From Candidatus Aenigmatarchaeota archaeon (GTDB taxonomy: Archaea; Aenigmatarchaeota; Aenigmatarchaeia; CG10238-14), in the NCBI GenBank assembly GCA_030672375.1, contig DAOVGP010000040.1:1-9733 (forward strand): a stretch of 9,733 nt of DNA. Direction: 5' to 3'. This document shows, piece after piece, positions 1-5,335 of this stretch. Position 1 is the first letter of the stretch. Each line of letters begins with the position of its first letter. The position numbers and the translations under genes are program-made. The notes under the pieces were generated by a model that saw only the letters and a program-made list of their open reading frames with translations, did not search any database and was not told the origin of the DNA.

Positions 1-282
1 ATAGCCAGTTCAGATTTTTCTCATTACATTCCATATGATTTTGCATACTCAACTGACAATTATGTTATAGATGCTATATTGAGGTTAAATGAGAAAGAAT
101 TCTTCTCAAGGATTCAAGAAAAGAATGCATCCATTTGTGGATTCGGCCCGATTGTAATTAGCATGATTATTTCAAAAATACTTGGCGCAAAAGAAGGTAA
201 ACTCTTAAAATATGCGACTTCAGGGGATGTTGTCCCTGATAAAGGAGCGGTTGTTGGTTACGCAAGTATCATTCTAGAATGA
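1..282 (+). CDS. MEMO1 family protein (AmmeMemoRadiSam system protein B-like), C-terminal part
   Basis: The reading frame is open from the first base, so the N-terminal two thirds lie outside the window; 93 codons plus a TGA stop are visible. The fragment contains SSDFSHY near its start, CGFGP in the middle and KYATSGD followed by VVGYASI at the end. These are the conserved C-terminal blocks of the MEMO1 family, structurally related to class III extradiol dioxygenases. The His in the SSDFSHY block is family-conserved. The molecular role in archaea is not established; homologues are often encoded with an AMMECR1-domain protein and a radical-SAM protein, but no such partner is visible here. An internal TTG at 79 could be mistaken for a start, but homology clearly continues upstream of it. 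The gene is followed by a T-rich terminator. Family assignment is confident; the function is not. Confidence 0.88.
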   Translation: MASSDFSHYIPYDFAYSTDNYVIDAILRLNEKEFFSRIQEKNASICGFGPIVISMIISKILGAKEGKLLKYATSGDVVPDKGAVVGYASIILE

Positions 283-292
283 CTGGTTAAAA

Positions 293-317
293 TTTTTCTT
301 TTTTTATTTGTTTCTTT
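293..317 (+). terminator. T-rich transcription terminator after the MEMO1 gene
   Basis: Runs of 5, 7, 3, 3 and 3 T on the plus strand are separated by single other bases and start about 10 nt after the stop codon. Archaeal RNA polymerase terminates at such T tracts without a hairpin. The tract ends 12 nt before the gltX start, so gltX is probably transcribed from its own promoter overlapping this AT-rich gap, with a very short leader. No clear TATA box can be singled out. Confidence 0.5.
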
Positions 318-329
318 AAGATAATAATT

Positions 330-1979
330 ATGGAAAAACTCATATTGAAACATACAGTCATTAATGCCGCTCAACATAATGGAAAGGCTGATGTAAAGGC
401 TGTCTTGGGTAAACTGATATCAGAAAAACCTGAATTGAGAAATAGAATAAAAGAACTGATTCCTGAAATCAAAAAAATTGTTAAGGATGTAAACTCTTGG
501 AGTTCAAAGGAGCAACAAAAAAAATTAAAGGAATTGGGGTTTACTGAAAAAAAGAGATCAAAAGAGAAAAAAGGTCTACCTGATTTACCTAAGGCAAAAA
601 AAGGAAAGGTTGTCACGGCATTTCCTCCAGAGCCGAGTAAATTCCCACATATAGGACATGCTAAAGCCGCATTAATTAACTTCCTTTATGCAAAAAAATA
701 TAACGGGAAATTCATTCTACGTTTTGAAGACACGAATCCAGAATCAGTAAAAAAGGAATATTATGATGCTATTATTGATGGTCTAAAATGGTTAGGAATA
801 AAATGGAATAAACTTGACTACATTTCTGATCACATTAAAAAATACCACGATGCAACTGAACATTTAATAAAAAAAAATAAGGCCTATGCCTGTCTCTGTA
901 AACAAAGTGAGATTAAGAAGAATAGGAGACTCATGACTGAATGTAAATGTAGAAATAATGATACAGCTAAAAACTTGGAACTTTGGAAAGAAATGTTAAC
1001 AACTTTAGAAGAAGGTAAAGCTTCTGTCAGGCTGAAGATATCTATGAGTCATAAAAATGCAACTATGCGTGATCCAACGATAATGAGAGTCCTGGAAAAA
1101 TCTCATGTGAGAATTGGTGATAAGTATAGGGTTTGGCCAATGTATGATTTTGGTACAGCACTGATGGATTCTTGGGGGGGTGTTACCCATAGAGTTAGAT
1201 CTAAAGAATTTGAGATGAGAACAGAATTACAACAATTCATACAAAAAAGTTTGGGGTTGAAATCTCCCTACATAACGGAAATTGCAAGATTCAATCTTAA
1301 GGGTGTTCCTTCATCAGGGAGAATAATAAGAGAGATGATCAAAAATGGAGAACTACTCGGTTGGGATGATCCTAGACTTACGACTTTAATATCCTTGAAA
1401 AGGAGGGGCTTTGTTCCAGAAGCTATAAGAGAATTTTTAATATCCACTGGAGTTTCCAAGGCAGAATCTGTGTTGACATGGGATACATTAGAGAGTTTTA
1501 ATAGAAGTATTATAGACTCTAAATGTAACCGTTATTTTTGTGTTTTCGATCCTGTTGAAATAGAAATCAGAAATGCTCCAGAAATAAAAAAAGTGAAGGT
1601 TCATCTTCATCCAGACTTTCCAAAAAGAGGTTATAGAGAAATACCTGTCAATGTTAAAAAAATTCTTATTTCGAGGGAAGATTTTGAAAAATTCAGAGGG
1701 AAAGAAATTCGTTTAATCGGATTGTTCAATATAAAATTAGATAAAGAAGCTGAATTCACATCTAAAAAAATCGTGACAGAGATGTCAAAAATACAATGGA
1801 TTTCAGAAAAAAACATTCCTGTAAAGATTTTGATGAATGACGGTACTGAAAAAGAAGGTTTATCAGAACCAGAAATTGAGAAGCTTAAAGTTAATGATAG
1901 AATACAGTTCATGAGGTTTGGTTTTTGTAGGTTAGATCAGACTAAACCCAAGCTTATTTTTTATTTTACTCACAAGTAA
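330..1979 (+). CDS. gltX: Glutamyl-tRNA synthetase, archaeal type
   Basis: Class I synthetase that charges tRNA-Glu with glutamate. In archaea it usually also charges tRNA-Gln, which is then amidated by GatDE; that is family knowledge. The product is 549 aa. An N-terminal helical region (about 1-95) is followed by the catalytic Rossmann fold with the signature HIGH at residues 107-110 and RFEDTNP downstream. A CxC pair (C188, C190) and a second CxC pair (C205, C207) look like zinc ligands. Residues GWDDPRL are typical of archaeal enzymes. The usual KMSKS site is degenerate (PSSGR, 327-331), as it is variably in archaeal GluRS. The C-terminal beta-barrel anticodon-binding domain runs from about 390 to the end. 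The ATG at 330 has no Shine-Dalgarno sequence and a very short upstream gap, suggesting a leaderless or near-leaderless mRNA. An L7Ae promoter follows immediately. Confidence 0.96.
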   Translation: MEKLILKHTVINAAQHNGKADVKAVLGKLISEKPELRNRIKELIPEIKKIVKDVNSWSSKEQQKKLKELGFTEKKRSKEKKGLPDLPKAKKGKVVTAFPPEPSKFPHIGHAKAALINFLYAKKYNGKFILRFEDTNPESVKKEYYDAIIDGLKWLGIKWNKLDYISDHIKKYHDATEHLIKKNKAYACLCKQSEIKKNRRLMTECKCRNNDTAKNLELWKEMLTTLEEGKASVRLKISMSHKNATMRDPTIMRVLEKSHVRIGDKYRVWPMYDFGTALMDSWGGVTHRVRSKEFEMRTELQQFIQKSLGLKSPYITEIARFNLKGVPSSGRIIREMIKNGELLGWDDPRLTTLISLKRRGFVPEAIREFLISTGVSKAESVLTWDTLESFNRSIIDSKCNRYFCVFDPVEIEIRNAPEIKKVKVHLHPDFPKRGYREIPVNVKKILISREDFEKFRGKEIRLIGLFNIKLDKEAEFTSKKIVTEMSKIQWISEKNIPVKILMNDGTEKEGLSEPEIEKLKVNDRIQFMRFGFCRLDQTKPKLIFYFTHK

Positions 1980-1984
1980 AAGAT

Positions 1985-1998
1985 ATAAAGTTTAAATA
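1985..1998 (+). promoter_or_regulatory. TATA-box promoter of the L7Ae-S28e-L24e operon
   Basis: TTTAAATA at 1991-1998, preceded by the purine-rich ATAAAG, matches the archaeal BRE/TATA arrangement. The expected start about 25 nt downstream (around 2018-2024) leaves a leader of about 30 nt that includes the strong Shine-Dalgarno sequence GGAGGTGA at 2039-2046. Confidence 0.65.
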
Positions 1999-2049
1999 CT
2001 TGTTTTGAATAGCATTTAGTGAGGATTGATCCATTATTGGAGGTGAAAT

Positions 2050-2412
2050 TTGATGACAGAATTTAGCATACCTAAAGATTTAGTTGATAAGGTCTTGCAA
2101 GCTGTAGAAATATCTAAAAATACCGGAAAAATAAAGAAAGGTACCAACGAAGTTACTAAGGCGATAGAGAGGGGACAGACAAAATTAGTCGTTATCGCAC
2201 AGGATGTTGAACCGAAAGAAATCGTCATGCATTTACCTGTTTTATGTGAAGAGAAAAAATGTGAGTATGTTTACGTACCCTCAAAAGAAGAACTGGGAAG
2301 ATCAATCGGTATAAACGTTGCTACTGCTTCTGCATGTATTGTTGAACCTGGTGAAGCAAAAGATTTAGTCGAGGGAATTATTAAGAAACTTGATCAAATA
2401 AAGAAGAGTTGA
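2050..2412 (+). CDS. rpl7ae: Ribosomal protein eL8 / L7Ae
   Basis: L7Ae binds kink-turns. It is a 50S protein and, in archaea, also the core protein of box C/D and H/ACA guide RNPs and of RNase P. The 120-aa product has the family length and the diagnostic run GTNEVTKAIERGQ, followed by AQDVEPKEIVMHLPVLCEEK and, near the C terminus, IGINVATASACIV. There are two candidate starts: TTG at 2050 and ATG at 2053. TTG is preferred because it lies 3 nt after AGGTGA (2041-2046). The other genes with a clear Shine-Dalgarno here keep a gap of 3-4 nt, whereas the ATG would have 6. The difference is one residue. It is first in an operon with S28e (4-nt gap) and L24e. No convincing kink-turn was found in the leader, so L7Ae autoregulation is not supported. 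Confidence 0.97.
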   Translation: MMTEFSIPKDLVDKVLQAVEISKNTGKIKKGTNEVTKAIERGQTKLVVIAQDVEPKEIVMHLPVLCEEKKCEYVYVPSKEELGRSIGINVATASACIVEPGEAKDLVEGIIKKLDQIKKS

Positions 2413-2416
2413 TCCA

Positions 2417-2623
2417 ATGAAAGATGCAGTACCAGCAGAGGTCGTACAATTATTAGGAAGAACTGGGATCAGAGGTGTGATGAGAGTTAGGTGTAGAGTT
2501 TTAGAGGGTAACGACAGAGGTAAAATACTCACTAGAAATGTTTATGGGCCCATAAGAAAGGGAGATATATTAATGTTAAGAGAAACAGAAATGGAAAGTG
2601 TTGGGAGAATGGAAAGGAGATAA
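2417..2623 (+). CDS. rps28e: Ribosomal protein eS28
   Basis: A 68-aa small-subunit protein shared by archaea and eukaryotes and located near the mRNA exit channel. The sequence carries the family pattern AEVVQLLGRTGIRGVMRVRCRVLEGNDRG as adjoining blocks and ends with the conserved LRETEMES segment. The ATG at 2417 follows the L7Ae stop by 4 nt. The sequence GTTGATCC, which overlaps that stop codon, is complementary to the 3' region of archaeal 16S rRNA, so translation is probably coupled to L7Ae. The following L24e start is only 2 nt beyond this stop. Confidence 0.97.
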   Translation: MKDAVPAEVVQLLGRTGIRGVMRVRCRVLEGNDRGKILTRNVYGPIRKGDILMLRETEMESVGRMERR

Positions 2624-2625
2624 GA

Positions 2626-2799
2626 TTGGTTAAATGTTCATTCTGTGGAAATAATTTGAAACCAGGAACTGGAAAAATGTTAGTGTTGAAATCAAGTTCT
2701 ATTAGATATTTCTGTTCTAAAAAATGTGAAAAGAACTGGCGAATGAAAAGAGATTCTAAGAAGGTAAGATGGACTGAAACATTTAGAAAACAAAAGTAA
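2626..2799 (+). CDS. rpl24e: Ribosomal protein eL24
   Basis: A 57-aa zinc-ribbon protein of the 50S subunit. Translation from TTG at 2626 gives MVKCSFCGNN at the N terminus, with cysteines C4, C7, C30 and C34 forming the CxxC...CxxxC zinc site of the family. FCSKKCEKNW, then a basic tail with RWT, is also typical. The TTG start is supported by AGGAGAT at 2615-2621, four bases upstream and overlapping the end of S28e, and by exact alignment with the family N terminus. The L7Ae-S28e-L24e order is a conserved archaeal cluster; ndk and infB, which often follow, are absent and a tRNA gene comes next. Confidence 0.95.
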   Translation: MVKCSFCGNNLKPGTGKMLVLKSSSIRYFCSKKCEKNWRMKRDSKKVRWTETFRKQK

Positions 2800-2802
2800 T
2801 CA

Positions 2803-2825
2803 TTTAAACTCTTTATTATAATATA
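2803..2825 (+). promoter_or_regulatory. AT-rich promoter region for tRNA-Ala
   Basis: TTTAAAC (2803-2809) and the TTATTATAATATA tract (2813-2825) lie 20-40 nt upstream of the tRNA 5' end at 2843, the distance expected for an archaeal TATA box. Which element is used cannot be decided by eye. Confidence 0.4.
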
Positions 2826-2842
2826 GAAGATTTAGTTAATTT

Positions 2843-2928
2843 GGGCCGGTAGATCAGCGGTAGATCGCCGCCTTGGCATGGCGGAGAGCATTGCCCGTAA
2901 GCCATGGGTTCAAATCCCATCCGGTCCA
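2843..2928 (+). tRNA. tRNA-Ala (GGC), interrupted by a 14-nt intron in the variable loop
   Basis: The cloverleaf folds cleanly: acceptor GGGCCGG pairs with CCGGTCC, D stem GATC/GATC, anticodon stem CCGCC/GGCGG with loop TTGGCAT, and T stem ATGGG/CCCAT with loop TTCAAAT. The anticodon GGC is at 2875-2877 and the discriminator A is at 2928; CCA is not encoded. G3 (2845) faces U70 (2925), the G3:U70 pair recognised by AlaRS. The only abnormal part is the variable region, which is 19 nt (2885-2903) instead of 5. Removing 2887-2900 restores the usual AGGCC variable loop and a 72-nt tRNA. It reads GCC/GCU alanine codons. It lies between the L24e and S13 genes. Confidence 0.95.
2887..2900 (+). other. 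tRNA-Ala intron, 14 nt, between positions 45 and 46
   Basis: The intron fits a bulge-helix-bulge fold for the tRNA-splicing endonuclease. The exon GCGG (2881-2884) pairs with intron CCGT (2895-2898): three Watson-Crick pairs and one G-U. The bulges are AG|A (2885-2887) and AA|G (2899-2901). Inside, GC (2888-2889) pairs with GC (2893-2894) around a 3-nt loop. Shifting the boundaries by one base in either direction breaks the central helix, so the ends are well defined. The position is noncanonical. Confidence 0.82.
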
Positions 2929-2937
2929 TTAGAGAAG

Positions 2938-2955
2938 TTTAAAAACTTTTATATT
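2938..2955 (+). promoter_or_regulatory. Candidate TATA boxes for the S13 operon
   Basis: GTTTAAAAAC (2938-2947) and TTTTATATT (2947-2955) precede the S13 ATG at 2977. Archaeal transcription starts about 25 nt downstream of the TATA box, so initiation would fall between about 2968 and 2977. The S13 start lacks a Shine-Dalgarno sequence, which agrees with a leaderless or nearly leaderless transcript. Confidence 0.45.
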
Positions 2956-2976
2956 AAAAAATAACAGAGTGTTTGT

Positions 2977-3447
2977 ATGCCTAAAGAAATAAAAGGAATC
3001 GTCAGAATCTCAGGAACTGATATAAAAGGTGATGTTCAGTTATTCATATCACTACAAAAAATTAAAGGTATTAGCGGAGTATTGGCTAATGCTATATGTA
3101 GGATTCACAATCTCGAGCGTGGGAGAAAAGTTGGTACTTTGAATAAAAAAGAAATAAAAAAAATCGAAAATACTTTAAAAACCCCATCCAAATTTGGGAT
3201 ACCATCTTGGATGTTGAATAGAAGAAAGGATTCAGAAGCTGGTGAAGATCAACATTTGATTGGATCAGACCTAACGTTTACCCAAAAACAAGATATCAAG
3301 AAAATGATGAATATAAAGTCTTACAAAGGCGTGAGACATATGTTTGGCCTACCTGTAAGGGGTCAGAGAACAAGGAGTTCCTTTAGAAAGGGAACTACAC
3401 TTGGGGTAGTTAGGAAGAAATCAAAGCCTGCAAAAAAGAAGAAGTGA
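2977..3447 (+). CDS. rps13: Ribosomal protein uS13
   Basis: A 30S head protein that contacts the P-site tRNA and the 50S subunit. The 156-aa product has an N-terminal IVRISGTDIKGD segment, a helical body with ISGVLANAICRI, and the conserved C-terminal GVRHMFGLPVRGQRTRSSFRKG, followed by a very basic Lys-rich tail. Length and termini match archaeal S13. The ATG at 2977 has no Shine-Dalgarno sequence and lies close to TATA-like sequence, so it may be read from a leaderless mRNA. It is the first gene of the conserved archaeal order S13-S4-S11-rpoD; S4 begins 6 nt downstream. Confidence 0.97.
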   Translation: MPKEIKGIVRISGTDIKGDVQLFISLQKIKGISGVLANAICRIHNLERGRKVGTLNKKEIKKIENTLKTPSKFGIPSWMLNRRKDSEAGEDQHLIGSDLTFTQKQDIKKMMNIKSYKGVRHMFGLPVRGQRTRSSFRKGTTLGVVRKKSKPAKKKK

Positions 3448-3453
3448 AAATAA

Positions 3454-3930
3454 ATGAGAAAGATTAAGAAGAAGTTCAAAAAACCAATCAAACCCTGGGA
3501 CAAGGAACGGATGGGTAAAGAAAGTATATTGTTGAAGACTTTTGGTTTAAGAAGAAAACATGAGATTTGGAAAGCTGAATCTATTCTGAGATCATTCAGG
3601 AGAAGGGCAAGAGATTTGGCTACGAGAAGAGATAAAACCCAAGAAAGGGTTCTTTTAGATAAACTCTATAAAATGGGTTTATTAGGTAAAAATGCTGATT
3701 TAGATGATGTTCTTAGTTTGACAGGGGAAAATTTATTGGAAAGGAGATTGCAAACCATTGTCTTCAAGAAAAAAATAGCAAATACACCCAAACAGGCGAG
3801 ACAATTCATAACTCACGGTCATATAGCAATTGAAGGTAGGAGAACCATATATCCTAGTTTTTCTGTGACTCGTGAATTAGAAAACAAAATTTCTTATTAT
3901 GAGAATTCCCCAATAAAAAAAGAAAAGTGA
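3454..3930 (+). CDS. rps4: Ribosomal protein uS4
   Basis: A primary 16S rRNA-binding protein of the 30S subunit. The 158-aa product is at the short end for archaeal S4. The N-terminal basic region contains PWDKERMGKE and the block LLKTFGLRRKHEIWKAE. The S4 RNA-binding domain occupies roughly 100-150, including RRLQTIVFKKKIA, TPKQARQFITHGHIAI and EGRRTIYPSF. AAGTGA, which includes the S13 stop, lies upstream of the ATG. The gene sits between S13 and S11, as in most archaea. Confidence 0.97.
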   Translation: MRKIKKKFKKPIKPWDKERMGKESILLKTFGLRRKHEIWKAESILRSFRRRARDLATRRDKTQERVLLDKLYKMGLLGKNADLDDVLSLTGENLLERRLQTIVFKKKIANTPKQARQFITHGHIAIEGRRTIYPSFSVTRELENKISYYENSPIKKEK

Positions 3931-3944
3931 AATCAGGTGATTAA

Positions 3945-4392
3945 TTGGCAAGGAAAAGAGATAAAAAGAAAACAATAACAAAAAAAATATGAAATCAAGC
4001 CCACAAAAAAAGGTGGTTGGGGGATTGCTCACATTTTTTCGACAATGAATAATACTGTCATCCATATAACTGATATAACTGGAACGGAAACGATAGCTAA
4101 GTATTCTGGCGGAATGATGACAGATAGGGACAGGGAACAAGGAAATCCTTTTCCTGCTATGCGAGCTGCCAAACGTGCAGCACAAGATGCTAGAGAAAAG
4201 GGAATAATTGGTGTCAATATAAAAGTGAGAGCAAGAGGCGGGCATCATAAGAAGGCCCCAGGTGCAGGGGCACAACCAGCAATCAGAGCTCTAGCAAGGA
4301 GTGGTCTACAGATTGGTAGCATAGAAGATGTTACACCCATCCCAACGGATGGAACAAAAAGAAAGGGCGGACGTAGGGGTAGAAGAGTTTAA
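3945..4392 (+). CDS. rps11: Ribosomal protein uS11, with an apparent +1 frameshift in an A8 run
   Basis: A 30S platform protein near the mRNA exit. The main part (from MNNTVIHITDITGTET at 4045 onward, in frame to the stop at 4390-4392) has the conserved uS11 body and the C-terminal RIGSIEDVTPIPTDGT-like block followed by a basic end. The start is TTG at 3945, four bases after AGGTGA (3935-3940). It encodes ARKRDKKKTITKK and then runs into ATA-TGA directly after eight A (3980-3987). Skipping one A moves translation into the frame of TATGAAATC, giving YEIKPTKKGGWGIAHIFST joined to the body. GGWGIAHIFST is a conserved uS11 strand, so the upstream part is real. In the downstream frame there is no ATG, GTG or TTG before 4045. 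The corrected protein has about 148 aa. An extra A from sequencing or assembly is the simplest explanation; polymerase slippage or programmed frameshifting are alternatives. Confidence 0.92.
3987..3988 (+). other. Frameshift site in rps11 (A8 homopolymer, 3980-3987)
   Basis: The frame from the TTG at 3945 ends at a TGA (3990-3992) two codons after the run, while the conserved uS11 frame begins at 3988. Deleting one A, or adding two, restores one continuous frame. The Shine-Dalgarno sequence and the conserved residues on both sides show that the two frames belong to one gene. Confidence 0.85.
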
Positions 4393-4415
4393 AAGTTTAA
4401 GTATAAACTTAAATT
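4393..4415 (+). promoter_or_regulatory. AT-rich promoter candidate with inverted repeat upstream of rpoD
   Basis: The gap between S11 and rpoD contains AAGTTTA (4393-4399) and TAAACTT (4404-4410) as a 7-bp inverted repeat with a 4-nt spacer. It overlaps TATA-like TTTAAGTATAAA. A start about 25 nt downstream would give a short leader carrying GGTGGT before the rpoD TTG. The symmetry may be a by-product of TATA sequence; operator function is not shown. Confidence 0.35.
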
Positions 4416-4448
4416 CTCTATGAACAAAAGTAGATAATTGGTGGTAAA

Positions 4449-5231
4449 TTGGAAGTAAAAATCCTTGAAAAAGATAATGAAAAAATAAAATTTATTGTTG
4501 AAGGTATCAACTCAGCTTTAGCAGGTGAGTTAAGAAAAATAATGATGACACAGATGCCCACGCTCGCTATAGAATGGATTGATTTTGCCAAGAACGATTC
4601 TGCTCTGTGGGATGAAGTAATTGCTAATAGACTTGGTTTAATACCATTAAAATATAAGATGAAATTCTATAACTTCAAGGATAAGTGTAAATGCAAAGGC
4701 AAGGGTTGTACACATTGTCAAGTGAGTTTGAAATTAAAGAAAAAAGGACCTTGTACTGTTTATTCTGGTGATCTTGTTCCCATGGATAAAAAAGTGAGAC
4801 CTGTCTACGATAAAATACCAATAGTTGAATTGGCAGATGGGCAAGAACTGGAATTTGAAGCTATCGCACAACTGGGTCTTGGGAAGGAACACGCCAAGTG
4901 GCAGGCCTCTATAGTTGGTTATAGAGCTGTACCAAACATAATAATCGGTAAAGGTGTGAATCTCAAAAAATATGTAGAAAGATGTCCTAGAAATGTCTTT
5001 ATTTTAAAGAAGGGTGTTTTAAAAGTAAATAAAGCATTAGAATGTAACCTGTGTTTACAATGTGTTGAATTGTCAAATGGTAAGATAAAAGTAGAAACTG
5101 AAGAAACAACATACCTATTCAACGTGGAGACGGCAAGTGGATTGTCACCAGTAGAAATTGTCTCAAAATCTATAGATGTTCTATCTGATAAATTGAAAGA
5201 ATTTGAAAAGGGTTTAAGAAAATTAAAATAA
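4449..5231 (+). CDS. rpoD: DNA-directed RNA polymerase subunit D
   Basis: The archaeal RNA polymerase assembly subunit, equivalent to eukaryotic Rpb3 and bacterial alpha; it dimerises with subunit L and nucleates assembly. The 260-aa product has the alpha-like N terminus (FIVEGINSALAGELRKIMMTQ), a block with ANRLGLIPL, a Cys-rich loop (C80, C82, C87, C90), then VYSGDLVP. A ferredoxin-like insert follows with C179, C199, C202 and C205. This spacing is that of the iron-sulfur-binding D subunits, so an FeS cluster is likely. The C-terminal part completes the dimerisation domain. The start is TTG at 4449, three bases after GGTGGT and matching the homologous N terminus. It ends the S13-S4-S11-rpoD cluster; L18e-L13-S9-rpoN, which often follow, are absent. 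The tRNA-Leu gene begins 23 nt downstream. Confidence 0.96.
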   Translation: MEVKILEKDNEKIKFIVEGINSALAGELRKIMMTQMPTLAIEWIDFAKNDSALWDEVIANRLGLIPLKYKMKFYNFKDKCKCKGKGCTHCQVSLKLKKKGPCTVYSGDLVPMDKKVRPVYDKIPIVELADGQELEFEAIAQLGLGKEHAKWQASIVGYRAVPNIIIGKGVNLKKYVERCPRNVFILKKGVLKVNKALECNLCLQCVELSNGKIKVETEETTYLFNVETASGLSPVEIVSKSIDVLSDKLKEFEKGLRKLK

Positions 5232-5250
5232 TCCTTTCTAATAATATTTA
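5219..5250 (+). promoter_or_regulatory. Possible tRNA-Leu promoter overlapping the rpoD 3' end
   Basis: AT-rich TTAAAATAAT (5223-5232) spans the rpoD stop codon about 25-30 nt before the tRNA 5' end, the right distance for a TATA box. Cotranscription with rpoD and processing is equally possible. Confidence 0.3.
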
Positions 5251-5287
5251 TCGAGCAGGGGTAGCCAAGTCTGGTCAAAGGCGCAGG

Positions 5288-5315
5288 ATCTATCGATGCG
5301 AAACTCAGATGCGAG
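5288..5315 (+). other. tRNA-Leu intron 1 (28 nt) at position 30/31, UAA configuration
   Basis: Bulge-helix-bulge fold: exon CGCA (5282-5285) pairs perfectly with TGCG (5310-5313). The bulges are GG|A and AG|A. The inner helix is TCT (5289-5291) with AGA (5307-5309). The outer pairs are G-C, G-U and A-T between 5279-5281 and 5317-5319. In this fold most of the alternative CAG anticodon is paired inside the intron. In the CAG configuration the same intron ends at 5302 instead, using TGCG at 5297-5300. Confidence 0.65.
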
Positions 5316-5320
5316 ACTTA
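5295..5320 (+). repeat. Tandem 13-bp duplication inside tRNA-Leu
   Basis: GATGCGAAACTCA (5295-5307) is directly followed by GATGCGAGACTTA (5308-5320); the copies match at 11 of 13 positions. Each unit contains the TGCG strand of the splicing helix, a 3' splice site and the start of an anticodon mini-exon (ACTCA or ACTTA). The two differences are at 5302/5315 (A/G, next to the splice site) and 5306/5319 (C/T, the first anticodon base). Confidence 0.9.
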
Positions 5321-5322
5321 AG

Positions 5323-5335
5323 AATGACTTGGGAA
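5323..5335 (+). other. tRNA-Leu intron 2 (13 nt) at canonical position 37/38, UAA configuration
   Basis: Exon CTTA (5317-5320) pairs with TGGG (5330-5333) through two Watson-Crick and two G-U pairs. The 5' bulge is AG|A and the 3' bulge AA|A; the anticodon stem CAGGA/TCCTG is the outer helix. The loop side is short, so this is closer to a relaxed bulge-helix-loop. In the CAG configuration the intron starts at 5310, and CTCA (5304-5307) pairs with the same TGGG with only one G-U. Confidence 0.6.

Noticed and set aside
2022..2056. Possible kink-turn or L7Ae autoregulatory site in the L7Ae leader (TGATGA at 2051-2056; TCCA/TGGA hairpin at 2030-2041)
   Set aside because: No matching CTGA box or tandem G-A pairs; the stem is only 4 bp with GG where GA is needed. 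It may weakly mask the Shine-Dalgarno sequence, but this cannot be supported.
2885..2903. Class II variable arm in the Ala tRNA
   Set aside because: A hairpin can be drawn, but the anticodon, G3:U70 and D arm are those of a class I tRNA-Ala and a well-bounded BHB intron explains the extra bases better.
3877..4275. Minus-strand open frame across the S11 start
   Set aside because: It covers conserved uS4 and uS11 coding sequence on the other strand and its product has no recognisable family.
3300..4545. Box C-like ATGATGA motifs that might mark C/D guide RNAs
   Set aside because: Each lies inside a conserved ribosomal protein or rpoD coding frame, with no paired box D and no guide-length spacing visible.
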